A stretch of 19,283 nt of DNA from Dehalococcoidia bacterium (GCA_016844565.1 JAENJB010000004.1:1-19283); one strand, 5' to 3'; shown: positions 5,188 to 12,905, counted from the first letter of the stretch. The notes: generated by a model not told the origin, from the sequence alone. Translations and numbers: made by a program.

Positions 5188-6612
5188 ATGGCCGATCTAA
5201 GGGACTGGTTACGAGAGGTGGAGAAGAGGGAAGAGCTAAAGACGATAGAGGGAGCTGGCTGGGACCTGGACATCGGCTTCCTCACCGCTTACTACTGGAA
5301 ACAGTGGAGGGATGCACCGAACCTGCTCTTCGATAAGATACCGGGCTATCCCCCCGGCTTTCGAGTGATGAGCAATGTCATCATGACCCCGAAGCATTTC
5401 GCGCGGGCCTTCGGCCTTTCGGAGAAAGCGTCCGACAAGGAGATGATGGCTGCCGTCAGGCAGCGGATGCCGGAGTGGGAGGCGAAGGCCAAGGACTTCG
5501 CGCCCCGGGTGGTCAAGAGCGGGCCGGTGATGGAGAATGTGGTCTCCGGCGACGCGGTGGACCTTGAACGTTTCCCCTCTCCCAAGTGGCATGAGCTGGA
5601 TGGAGGCCGCTACCTGGGCACGGGCTGCGCCGTCATCACCCAGGACCCGGATACCGGAGAGGTCAACCTGGGCTGCTATCGCAACATGGTCCTCGATAAG
5701 AAAACAGTGGGGCTGGAGGTGGCTCCAGGCAAGCACGGGCGCTTGCATTATGAGAAATACCATGCCCGAGGGAAGCCATGTCCGGTGGCGATATCCATCG
5801 GTCACCATCCGCTCTACTTCGCCCTGGCAGGGGTGGAGTTCCCTCTGCCTGAGTACCTTCTATACGGGGCCATCACCGGGAAGCCGGCGGAGGTCATTCA
5901 GGAGGAGGTCACGGGGCTGCCCATACCGGCAGACAGCGAGATGGTTATTGTCGGCTGGTGTCCGCCGGGACAGGTCAGGCCTGAAGGGCCGTTCGGCGAA
6001 TACACGGGCTACTACGCCAGCAAGGGGAAGAGGGAGCCCTTTGTGGTGGTGGAGCGCGTCTACTACCGGAACAATCCCATCATCCTGGGGGCTCCTCCCG
6101 GACGCCCGCCCAATGGATTCTCCTATCTCCACGCGCTGATGCGTAGCCTGGTGCTGGAAAGCGACCTCAGGAAGAGCGGCATCCCGGACATAGTCGGGGT
6201 CTGGACCCACGACTCGCCGGGCTACCTTTTCATCACCATATCTATTAAGCAGAGGTACGCCGGCCATGCAAAGCAGGTGGGGCTGGCAGCCCGGCACCTG
6301 GTGAGGACGGGGCTAGGAGCCCGTTATATTGTGGTAGTGGATGACGACATCGACGTCACCAGCATCTCCGATGTGCTGTGGGCCCTGACCACCCGGTCGG
6401 ACCCCGAGAAGCACATAGACATCCTGCGCCGGGTGCGCAGCACCTCCCTTGATCCGATGATACGCAAGCCGGCCGAATCTTTTCACAACTCGACGGCGAT
6501 CATCGAGGCCTGCCGGCCCTATGAGTGGATGAGCGAGTTCCCGGAGGCGGTGGAGTTTAGCCCCGGGATCGAGAAGAAGATGATGGCCAAATGGGGGAAG
6601 GTGCTACCTTAG
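5188..6612 (+). CDS. UbiD-family decarboxylase (prenyl-FMN dependent), copy 1
   Basis: The 474-residue protein is close to the usual UbiD length (about 490). UbiD enzymes reversibly decarboxylate aromatic or alpha,beta-unsaturated acids using prenylated FMN made by UbiX. Conserved elements are Asn160 and Arg165 (VNLGCYRNMV) and PEGPFGEYTGYY (265-276), which supplies Glu266 and Glu271. The Glu-x4-Glu spacing and the distance from Arg165 match the Arg/Glu/Glu triad of Fdc1. IVVVDDDIDVTSISDVLWAL is the usual C-terminal domain signature. The ATG at 5188 follows GAGGAGG by a few bases. It is convergent with a second UbiD whose stop codon overlaps its own. No UbiX is in the window. Substrate is unknown; the dense aromatic-acid-type context suggests a benzoate-like or unsaturated acid. 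Confidence 0.92.
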   Translation: MADLRDWLREVEKREELKTIEGAGWDLDIGFLTAYYWKQWRDAPNLLFDKIPGYPPGFRVMSNVIMTPKHFARAFGLSEKASDKEMMAAVRQRMPEWEAKAKDFAPRVVKSGPVMENVVSGDAVDLERFPSPKWHELDGGRYLGTGCAVITQDPDTGEVNLGCYRNMVLDKKTVGLEVAPGKHGRLHYEKYHARGKPCPVAISIGHHPLYFALAGVEFPLPEYLLYGAITGKPAEVIQEEVTGLPIPADSEMVIVGWCPPGQVRPEGPFGEYTGYYASKGKREPFVVVERVYYRNNPIILGAPPGRPPNGFSYLHALMRSLVLESDLRKSGIPDIVGVWTHDSPGYLFITISIKQRYAGHAKQVGLAARHLVRTGLGARYIVVVDDDIDVTSISDVLWALTTRSDPEKHIDILRRVRSTSLDPMIRKPAESFHNSTAIIEACRPYEWMSEFPEAVEFSPGIEKKMMAKWGKVLP

Positions 6613-8135
6613 CCTCTCCTGGCCATGAGTCGCGCGTATTCGCTCTGCTGGGCCTGGACCGCTCGGAGTTGCTGGTCGGTGAACCACCTCTTGAGGTCCA
6701 CTTGAGCTACAGGGTGTTTGGCCCTTTCGAAGTTCCACTTGGCATCGAAAGGTATGGTGGCATCCAGGGCTAAGCCACCTTCAAAGCGAATTTGAGCGCT
6801 TCTCTCCGGGCTGGTCCCCATCCTCTCCATGGGCATCAAGGCTTGCCCCATGCCGCCGGCTGTTCCTCTGATAATGCCGGTGGCGGGGTCCACTCTCGTG
6901 GTAATCGCCCATAGCAGGTCGTCTACGCTGTAGATGTCCACATCCTCATCCACGGCGATGGCCAGACGGAGTCCCTGGGCTGATGAGAGAGCACCTGCCA
7001 GGATGTTCCTCTGCTGCCCGTCATCGGCCCTCCGCCTCTTCTGTATCTGGAAGACGATGTTCCCGGCCCAGCCTGCGGCGCCGGTGATGATGTTGACGTC
7101 CGTTGCCAGCGCCGGGCGGGTCCTGTCGGCCATCTCGTAGAAGCAGGCCTCGCGGAAGGGCGCTCCGGCGTTGTCGGTCTCGAACCCGTTGGCGAGGGGG
7201 CTGTAGAGGATGGGCCTGTCTGCCCGGTGGGTAATGGCAGTTACGTGGAATTTCAACAGTTGATAGGCCCGGCCGAGGTACCCCGTCCATTCGGGGAAGA
7301 AAGGCTCGACCCCGGACTTGCCGGACTTCTCGGCGTCGTCGGTCTCCCATACTCTGTCCTTGGAGTTAACATAGCCCTCGATCACCCACTCCGACTGGGC
7401 GATGGAGTACGCATCAACTGTCCTGGCTCTGACAATCTCTACCGGTGAGCCCTGCAAAGCGCCGGCAAAACCAAGCTCATCAGCGCCCGTGGGAATTATT
7501 GTGTGAAGAAAGGCCGTGGCGGCGGTGAGGATGACCGAAGGTGGGGTGCCTATATTGATGGTGAGGGGAATATTCTCTCCTTTATGTTCGATGTAAGTGG
7601 CCCACTCCAGGTGGCTGCCGGAGCCGAAGGAAATACTTCCCCAGTCGTTCCCGCGGAAGCTCATCCTGTTGAAGGACACATGCGTTCCCCGGCGGAAATA
7701 TTTGCCGCTGACGAAGGTGTTGCCCCCTCCCAGGATGCGGGCCCCGTCGCGTTCGGTGTGTTTCAGAATGGGCAGGGTTGCCATGACATTGATGTCCCTG
7801 GTGAGCACCACTTCCTGACATGGCGCTTCGGTGACTATCTTTGGCGGCAGGGGATTCCGGATTGCTTCGAGGCACTTGAACTTCAGCTGCCTGGGGTCGG
7901 AGACGCCGAAGATGCGGGCCATCCTCTCCCTCCGCGCGAAAACGTTGCCCGCGTCCCTCGCTCCTGGGTAGCCTTTGACCTTCTCGAAGAGCAGCGCCGG
8001 TCCGTTCTCCAGCGCCTTCTGAATGCCGGAGATCTGGTATACCGGGTCAACCTCGCCTTCCACCCTCATCAACTCACCATGTTCCTCGAGGAATTTCAGG
8101 GTATCGCGCAGACTGGTGTTGAAGTTAGTTGTCAA
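6609..8135 (-). CDS. UbiD-family decarboxylase (prenyl-FMN dependent), copy 2
   Basis: The 508-residue protein is a second, clearly different UbiD member. The N-terminal LRDTLKFLEEHGELMRVEGEV and C-terminal AIAVDEDVDIYSVDDLLWAI are family signatures. Asn156/Arg157 sit in VSFNRMSF, and Glu277/Glu282 in VEPFFPEWTGYLG keep the Glu-x4-Glu spacing. However, the PEGPFGEYTGYY sequence of copy 1 is replaced, so the two probably act on different substrates. The start is TTG at 8135 with AAGGGGG 5 nt upstream; no ATG lies near and the frame stays open upstream into a hairpin, so the exact start is less certain. It is the last gene of the AOR2-MoaD-AOR1 operon, 59 nt after AOR1. Its stop TAA (6611-6609) shares two bases with the TAG of the convergent UbiD. 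Confidence 0.9.
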   Translation of the reverse strand: MTTNFNTSLRDTLKFLEEHGELMRVEGEVDPVYQISGIQKALENGPALLFEKVKGYPGARDAGNVFARRERMARIFGVSDPRQLKFKCLEAIRNPLPPKIVTEAPCQEVVLTRDINVMATLPILKHTERDGARILGGGNTFVSGKYFRRGTHVSFNRMSFRGNDWGSISFGSGSHLEWATYIEHKGENIPLTINIGTPPSVILTAATAFLHTIIPTGADELGFAGALQGSPVEIVRARTVDAYSIAQSEWVIEGYVNSKDRVWETDDAEKSGKSGVEPFFPEWTGYLGRAYQLLKFHVTAITHRADRPILYSPLANGFETDNAGAPFREACFYEMADRTRPALATDVNIITGAAGWAGNIVFQIQKRRRADDGQQRNILAGALSSAQGLRLAIAVDEDVDIYSVDDLLWAITTRVDPATGIIRGTAGGMGQALMPMERMGTSPERSAQIRFEGGLALDATIPFDAKWNFERAKHPVAQVDLKRWFTDQQLRAVQAQQSEYARLMARRG

Positions 8136-8151
8136 CCTTACCCCCTTTATC

Positions 8152-8176
8152 CCCCTCTCCTTAAGAGGAGATGGGG
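8152..8176 (-). promoter_or_regulatory. Stem-loop between AOR1 and UbiD2
   Basis: CCCCTCTCC (8152-8160) pairs with GGAGA (8067-type arm at 8167-8171) and GGGG (8173-8176) across a single bulged T, a 9-bp stem with loop TTAAGA. It lies within the AOR1-UbiD2 gap, its near edge 16 nt before the TTG start and next to the AAGGGGG site. It could act in mRNA processing or translation control. The same C-rich/G-rich hairpin style occurs in repeat copy E, so it may be a repeat fragment. Confidence 0.4.
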
Positions 8177-8194
8177 AAGCAGTCTTGACGTTTG

Positions 8195-10120
8195 CTAAAC
8201 AGTTTTTGTTCCGAGGTGCTTTTCCAGTCTATCCGCTACATCCGGCAGCCCCAGTTCCTCCAGCTTATTTCTGGTAGGAATCCCGGTCTCCACATCCCAT
8301 CCCCGGTATTGGTAGTACTCGTCCAGCATCTTTTCCTGGTCTTCCCTGGTAATAATCTGCTGGCCTTTCCGCGGTCCGGCGTTGAAGGGCTCGCGGAAGT
8401 ACATCTCGGGCAGGGTGTCATCCTTCCGCCCCAGCCCGAGCAGGCAATTGTAGGCCCTTTCCAGGGTGTAAATCCTGTCGGCCGCCTGCATTATTTCCCG
8501 GGCCGACATGTCGATGCCGGTAGCGGCTGAAAGCAACCTGGCGAAGTCCTCTTCCCTTAGTCCGTCCAACGCTATGCGGCTGTGGAACTTGCAGGCGCCT
8601 ACTGAATCTACTATGGTGTAGATGGACTGCCCGTAGGCGGTCATCGGCGCTTTGCCCTCAGGGCTGCGTCCGTCCCCGGTTTTCGGGTGGCCCCAGGTCT
8701 TCATGGACTTCTCGGGTGGCAGGGCCGCGTACTCGAAGTGGGGCCATCCCTTGAGATGGTCGGCCCCACGCGTGGAGGTGATGGACGCCATGGCGGTCCC
8801 CATGGTCGCTCTTACGCCGGCCTCCAGCGATGGTCTGCCTTTGATAGTCTGGGCGTAGTACTCCGTGCCTTTGCCAATCTTCCGTGCGGCCCGCGCCAGC
8901 CCCTCGGCGAAGGTGTCTCCTACGCCTTCCCGACGGGTTATCTTGCGCATGATCTCGAAGGCGACCTTTTCATCGCCCCAGTCCAGTTCCAGCCCGTCGG
9001 TGTCCTTCGTAGTGAGGAGGCCGCGCTTGAAACAGTCGGTCGCCCACGCCAGCAGCATGGCCGGCTCGGTCACATCCAGGCCGTTCTCGTTGCAGAATTT
9101 GGCGGCGGCGATAGCGAAGGCGAGGTTGGTCGAGCCATACCAGTACGTGAAGGCGCCCAGGGCGCTGAATTCCAGGCCATCCGTGGCCGTGCCCCTGTAG
9201 TCGCCCTGGCTTACGATAGCGTAGTGACCGCACTGGACAACGCAGCCGTGACACCCCAGAGCCTGGACCGCGTAATCGTCGGCGAAGGTATCTCCGCTGA
9301 CTTGCTCGAATTCCTCGGGGGAGCAGCCGGTGACGGAGTAGTTGCGCAGCGGGACGTATCCCCCGATGTAAAACTGCCTCGTCAGGTACATCGTCCCTGT
9401 GCGCCGTAACGTCTTGTAAAGGGGGTGCTGTTTCACCTTCTCCCTGGCTTCCCAGCAGGCTTGCTCAAACTCCCTGGGCCGGGCGATCCTGACTCCCTTT
9501 GTGCCGCGGATGGCCACCGCTTTCAGATTCTTTGAGCCGGCCACGGCCCCGCATCCCGTCCAGCCAGCCGCCCGCACGTTGTTATTCATCAGGGCTGCAA
9601 AGCGGACCAGATTCTCTCCGGCCGGGCCGATGCAGGAGACCTGGATGTTCTGGTCCTTGATCTCGTCCCTTATCAGGGAGGAAGTCTCAGGAACACTCTT
9701 CCCCCAGAGATGACCTGCGTCTCTGATTTGCACCTCGTCGTCATCAATCCACAGATAAACCGGCCGGCTGGACTTGCCCTTGATGACAATCATGTCGTAT
9801 CCGGCCTGCTTCATCTCCGGGGCGAAGTGCCCTCCCGAGTTGGAGTCTCCGAAGATGCCGGTCAGTGGAGACTTGGTAACTATTTCCAGCCGTCCCGAGC
9901 TTGGCGCCAGCGTGCTGTTGAGGGGGCCGCCGGCGTAGATGAGCAAGTTTCGCGGGTCCAGGCCGTCCTTCACCTCTGGCCCCACCTCGTCCCAGAGGAC
10001 CTTGGCGCCAAACCCCTCGCCGCCGAGCCACTTGCGCGCAAAGTCAATGTCCAGGGGCCGGCGGTCAATCTTGCCGCTGCCAAGGTCTATCTTCAGAATC
10101 GTTCCCGACCAGCCGAACAT
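8195..10120 (-). CDS. Aldehyde ferredoxin oxidoreductase family protein, AOR1
   Basis: The 641-residue protein is a full-length member of the tungsten (W-bis-pterin) aldehyde:ferredoxin oxidoreductase family, which oxidises aldehydes to acids or runs in reverse with low-potential ferredoxin. The N-terminal domain opens with WSGTILKIDL and has RKWLGGEGFGAK. GWTGCGAVAGSKNLKAV is the pterin-binding loop. The [4Fe-4S] ligands are Cys290, Cys293, Cys297 (GCHGCVVQC) and Cys510 (DSVGACKF), at nearly the numbering of Pyrococcus AOR. The frame is open 22 codons further up, but ATG 10120 is preferred: GAGGAG lies 10 nt before it and homologues begin at this point. It follows MoaD by 72 nt (partly repeat C) and precedes UbiD2 by 59 nt. 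It closely resembles AOR2. The class also includes BamB of benzoyl-CoA reductase, so an aldehyde substrate is not certain. Confidence 0.92.
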   Translation of the reverse strand: MFGWSGTILKIDLGSGKIDRRPLDIDFARKWLGGEGFGAKVLWDEVGPEVKDGLDPRNLLIYAGGPLNSTLAPSSGRLEIVTKSPLTGIFGDSNSGGHFAPEMKQAGYDMIVIKGKSSRPVYLWIDDDEVQIRDAGHLWGKSVPETSSLIRDEIKDQNIQVSCIGPAGENLVRFAALMNNNVRAAGWTGCGAVAGSKNLKAVAIRGTKGVRIARPREFEQACWEAREKVKQHPLYKTLRRTGTMYLTRQFYIGGYVPLRNYSVTGCSPEEFEQVSGDTFADDYAVQALGCHGCVVQCGHYAIVSQGDYRGTATDGLEFSALGAFTYWYGSTNLAFAIAAAKFCNENGLDVTEPAMLLAWATDCFKRGLLTTKDTDGLELDWGDEKVAFEIMRKITRREGVGDTFAEGLARAARKIGKGTEYYAQTIKGRPSLEAGVRATMGTAMASITSTRGADHLKGWPHFEYAALPPEKSMKTWGHPKTGDGRSPEGKAPMTAYGQSIYTIVDSVGACKFHSRIALDGLREEDFARLLSAATGIDMSAREIMQAADRIYTLERAYNCLLGLGRKDDTLPEMYFREPFNAGPRKGQQIITREDQEKMLDEYYQYRGWDVETGIPTRNKLEELGLPDVADRLEKHLGTKTV

Positions 10121-10190
10121 CAGACTATCACTCCTCTTCTCTAATGGCCACTTTGACATTACCTCGAAAATTGCCACTTCCGGCACGGCC

Positions 10191-10267
10191 TGTCATTGCG
10201 AGCGGAGCGAAGCAATCTCAATAGCGCTGTGGTGAGATTGCTTCGGGGCTTTGCCCCTCGCAATGAC
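10191..10267. repeat. Dispersed repeat copy C, overlapping the MoaD 3' end
   Basis: It runs from TGTCATTGCGAGCG (10191) through GAAGCAATCTC and its reverse GAGATTGCTTCG to CTCGCAATGAC (ending 10267), an almost complete palindrome of about 77 bp. It is intercalated within the AOR operon. Its minus strand supplies the last 24 codons and the TGA of the MoaD-like gene. Confidence 0.85.
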
Positions 10268-10579
10268 GGTTTGGCTGCCGGACGCGAGTGCTCCGCCCGC
10301 CGCCGGTGGTATAAAGACCACCGTATCCCCATCCTTCAGCTCCGTCCTGAGGCCCTGAAGGTGATAGACCGGGTGGTGGTTGACCAGGACCAGAACAGAG
10401 AGATTGAATTCTCCTCCGCTTTCGTCCATGATGGCTTGAATGAAAGAGGGCCCCCATTGCTTTTTCATTACCTTCAGGAGGCCCTTGACGGTGGGTTCAT
10501 CCAACTCCACCTTTGCCTGCCGCGTGCCGGCGATATCTGCGAAGGGGCCATAGATTTCCACATTGACAGTGGTCGCCAT
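10193..10579 (-). CDS. MoaD/ThiS-family sulfur-carrier-like protein with repeat-encoded tail
   Basis: Residues 1-96 are a beta-grasp ubiquitin-like protein of the MoaD/ThiS family (VNVEIYGPFADIAG, LVNHHPVYHLQGLRTELKDGDTV, FIPPAAGG). In the family the protein ends in Gly-Gly, which is adenylated and thiocarboxylated to donate sulfur in molybdopterin/tungstopterin synthesis. Here Gly95-Gly96 is followed by 32 further residues. Residues from Val105 to the TGA are read out of dispersed repeat C. Unless the tail is clipped, the carboxyl chemistry should be blocked, so the protein may need processing, serve a non-carrier role, or be damaged. It sits 18 nt after AOR2 and 72 nt before AOR1. MoaD-like genes beside W-AOR genes are common (family knowledge). 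A weak AGGA site precedes ATG 10579. Confidence 0.85.
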   Translation of the reverse strand: MATTVNVEIYGPFADIAGTRQAKVELDEPTVKGLLKVMKKQWGPSFIQAIMDESGGEFNLSVLVLVNHHPVYHLQGLRTELKDGDTVVFIPPAAGGALASGSQTVIARGKAPKQSHHSAIEIASLRSQ

Positions 10580-10597
10580 TTTCCTGGTTTTACCGCC

Positions 10598-12592
10598 CTA
10601 TCCTCTGCTCTTTCCCCGCGACCTCTGTTCCCTGTTTGTGACGGGTGGTTTTTCTCCGTTGCCCAGGAAGCCGCGTCTCTCCAAATCCTCGGCCACGTCC
10701 TTCAGGTCAAGTTTCTCCAGGGTTTCCCTGGTGGGCACCGCCGTCTTCTCATTCCAGCCCCGGTGGCGGTAGAACTCGGTGAGCATCTTCTCGTAGTTTT
10801 CCCGTTGGATTACTATCTTCCCCTCATACGGCCCCGAGTCGCACGGCTCACTGACGTAAAGCTCGGGCACGGTGTCATCTTTTCTCCCCATGCCCAGCCT
10901 GATATTGTAGGCCTGCTCCAGGTTGTAGATTCTATCCATGGCCCTCATCACCTCTTCCACGGTGAAGTCCACCCCCGTGGCCAATGACAGGAGGCGGGTA
11001 TAGTCTTTCTCGTCCAGCCCCTCCAGCCCCAGCCGGGAAAGGAACTTACAGGTGCCGAGGCTGTCTATCAGAGTGAATACCTGCTGCCCGTAGGCGGTCA
11101 TCTCGGCCTTGCCCTCATGGCTGGTGTTGTCGCCGGCGTGTGGGTTGCCCCATCTCTTCTGGGAAGGTGCGCCGCCGGCGTGGGCCAGCTCATAGTAGGG
11201 CCAGCCCTTCAGGTGGTCACCGCCCCTGGTGGAGGTGGCTGAGGCCAGTGCGCAGCCATACATCACCCGGACATTGAACTCGAAAGACGGTCTGCCTTTG
11301 GTGACCTGGGCATAATACCCGGAGCCGCGGCCTATCTTCCGGGAGGCACGCCCCAGACCTTCAGCCAGGATGTCGCCGAACCCCTCGCGGTGGTTTATCT
11401 TGCGCATTATCTCCAGGGCTACTTTCTCGTCCCCCCAGTCGAGGGTCAGGCCGTCGGTATCGTTAGCGGTGATGATGCCCCGCTTGAAGCAATCGGTGAG
11501 CCAGGCCAGGATGAGGCCGGGCTCGGTGGCATCCATGCCGTTGTCATTACAGTACTTGGTGGCAGCCATAGCGAAGGCCAGGTTATCGGAGCCATATGCA
11601 GAGAGGAACGCGCCGAAGCTACCATATTCAAATCCATCGGCGGCCAGCCCCCGGTAAGGACCTTCCTTCACCTCGGCAAAATGCCCGCACTGGATTTCGC
11701 AGGCGTGGCACGATGTCTGTCTCACCACATAGTCACGCGCCCAGCGGTCGCCCGAGATCTTCTCCAGGTACTCGCGCGAAGACTGGGTGATGTTGTAGTT
11801 GTTGAGCGCGCTGTGTCCCGCCGCGTGCATCATGCGGAAGAGGTACATCGTACCTATCTTCCGGCGGGTCTCGAACATGCGGTTCTCTCTCACCTTGCGC
11901 CTGAGAGCGCGACAGGCTTCCTCGAACTCTTGCGGATGGGCGATCCTCACACCCCTGGTGCCGCGGATGGCTACCGCCTTGAGGTTCTTCGACCCGGCCA
12001 CCGCCCCGCACCCCGTCCACCCCGGCGCTCGGGTCAGGTTGTTCATGAGAATGGCAAAGCGGACCAGATTCTCTCCGGCTGGCCCGATGCAGGATACCTG
12101 GACATCCCTGTCTCCCAGCTCGTATTGCAGCCTGGCGGTGGTCTCCTGCACATCCCTGCCCCAGAGGTGGCCGGCATCCCTGATCTGGACTTCGCCGTCA
12201 TCTATCCACAGATAGACCGGTTTCCCGGCCTTGCCGCGGATGATGATGGCATCATAGCCGGCCTGTTTCATCTCGGGAGCGAAATGGCCTCCGGAGTTGG
12301 TGTCGCCGAAAATGCCTGTCAGCGGAGACTTGGTGACTATCTCGAGGCGTCCTGCAGTGGGGGCCAGCGTGCTGTTAAGCGGCCCGGCGGCGTAGATGAG
12401 CACGTTCCTGGGGTCGAGCCCGTCCTCGACTTCGGGGCCTACCTCGTCCCAGAGGATTTTGGCCCCGAAGCCTTCGCCGCCAATCCATTTGCGTGCGAAC
12501 TCCGGAGTGACGGGTCTCTTGCGTACTTGCCCGTCGCTGAGATTTATGTCAAGTATCTGGCCGGCCCAGCCGTATCCTACCGCGTCGTCCAC
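10598..12592 (-). CDS. Aldehyde ferredoxin oxidoreductase family protein, AOR2
   Basis: This is a second full-length W-AOR-family enzyme, 664 residues from the chosen start. It shares long near-identical stretches with AOR1 (GEGFGAK, LTGIFGD, NSGGHFAPEMKQAGYD, GWTGCGAVAGSKNLKAV). The iron-sulfur ligands are Cys295, Cys298, Cys302 (SCHACEIQC) and Cys515 (DSLGTCKF). The frame is open 30 codons further upstream, but GTG 12592 has GGGAAGG 5 nt before it, fits the family N-terminus and lies downstream of a promoter-like site. The C-terminus carries an extra charged tail of about 15 residues relative to AOR1. It is the first gene of the AOR2-MoaD-AOR1-UbiD2 operon. No separate ferredoxin or NADH-linking subunit is encoded here. 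Substrate unknown; an aryl or acyl aldehyde/acid pair is the family expectation. Confidence 0.92.
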   Translation of the reverse strand: MDDAVGYGWAGQILDINLSDGQVRKRPVTPEFARKWIGGEGFGAKILWDEVGPEVEDGLDPRNVLIYAAGPLNSTLAPTAGRLEIVTKSPLTGIFGDTNSGGHFAPEMKQAGYDAIIIRGKAGKPVYLWIDDGEVQIRDAGHLWGRDVQETTARLQYELGDRDVQVSCIGPAGENLVRFAILMNNLTRAPGWTGCGAVAGSKNLKAVAIRGTRGVRIAHPQEFEEACRALRRKVRENRMFETRRKIGTMYLFRMMHAAGHSALNNYNITQSSREYLEKISGDRWARDYVVRQTSCHACEIQCGHFAEVKEGPYRGLAADGFEYGSFGAFLSAYGSDNLAFAMAATKYCNDNGMDATEPGLILAWLTDCFKRGIITANDTDGLTLDWGDEKVALEIMRKINHREGFGDILAEGLGRASRKIGRGSGYYAQVTKGRPSFEFNVRVMYGCALASATSTRGGDHLKGWPYYELAHAGGAPSQKRWGNPHAGDNTSHEGKAEMTAYGQQVFTLIDSLGTCKFLSRLGLEGLDEKDYTRLLSLATGVDFTVEEVMRAMDRIYNLEQAYNIRLGMGRKDDTVPELYVSEPCDSGPYEGKIVIQRENYEKMLTEFYRHRGWNEKTAVPTRETLEKLDLKDVAEDLERRGFLGNGEKPPVTNREQRSRGKSRG

Positions 12593-12623
12593 ATTTACCT
12601 TCCCGACGAGATTAACTTTCCAT

Positions 12624-12651
12624 TCTATAATAGTAATCGTTGCTCTGTCCA
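12624..12651 (-). promoter_or_regulatory. Candidate promoter of the AOR operon
   Basis: On the minus strand TGGACA (12651-12646) and TATAGA (12629-12624) are 16 bp apart, matching consensus at 5/6 and 4/6. A start near 12617 would give a leader of about 25 nt to the GTG start at 12592, containing GGGAAGG. Confidence 0.38.
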
Positions 12652-12680
12652 ACCTGACGTCGAGGCTTTCTAATAATATC

Positions 12681-12702
12681 ATTCCCGCGAAGGCGGGAAT
12701 CC
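12681..12702. repeat. ATTCCCGC hairpin repeat upstream of the AOR operon
   Basis: ATTCCCGC GAAG GCGGGAAT is a perfect 8-bp stem with a 4-nt loop, followed by CCAGGTGGGG. The same ATTCCCGC/GCGGGAAT unit and the CCAGGTGGGG flank recur in the repeat at 13938-14018. A further small hairpin (CACCGG CCT CCGGTG, 12728-12742) lies in the same gap. Confidence 0.6.
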
Positions 12703-12766
12703 AGGTGGGGATGTGAGGACGTTGTCACACCGGCCTCCGGTGGGTCTGCAACGACACAGAGAGGGC

Positions 12767-12861
12767 TGTCATTGCGAGCCCATCCCGACTTGTCGGGAGG
12801 GCGAAGCAATCTCTGAGCCACTAGTACCGTATGAGATTGCTTCGCTTCGCTCGCAATGACA
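12767..12861. repeat. Dispersed repeat copy D
   Basis: TGTCATTGCGAGC (12767-12779) and its inverse GCTCGCAATGACA (12849-12861) bound the element. Inside are CCCGACTTGTCGGG, itself a hairpin, and GAAGCAATCTC with its inverse GAGATTGCTTC. It lies in the divergent regulatory region between the AOR operon and the binding-protein gene. Confidence 0.82.
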
Positions 12862-12866
12862 TAGGT

Positions 12867-12905
12867 GGGTGCCGCCTTGACAAAGGGCACCCGCCGCCTT
12901 ACCAT
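12867..12905 (+). promoter_or_regulatory. Promoter with dyad around the -35 box, binding-protein gene
   Basis: TTGACA (12877-12882), a 17-bp spacer and TACCAT (12900-12905) form a good promoter. A dyad GGGTGCC (12867-12873) - 12 nt - GGCACCC (12886-12892) brackets the -35 box, as an operator would. Transcription would start near 12912, leaving a 44-nt leader. Confidence 0.5.

Noticed and set aside
10121..10186. 22-codon N-terminal extension of AOR1
   Set aside because: No family similarity, and a good GAGGAG precedes the inner ATG at 10120, where AOR proteins normally begin.
11390..12673. 427-codon plus-strand frame opposite AOR2
   Set aside because: It is an antisense shadow of a high-GC gene, with no domain or ribosome-binding site.
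12593..12682. 30-codon N-terminal extension of AOR2
   Set aside because: It would be translated across the candidate promoter; the GTG at 12592 has GGGAAGG with correct spacing and the family N-terminus.
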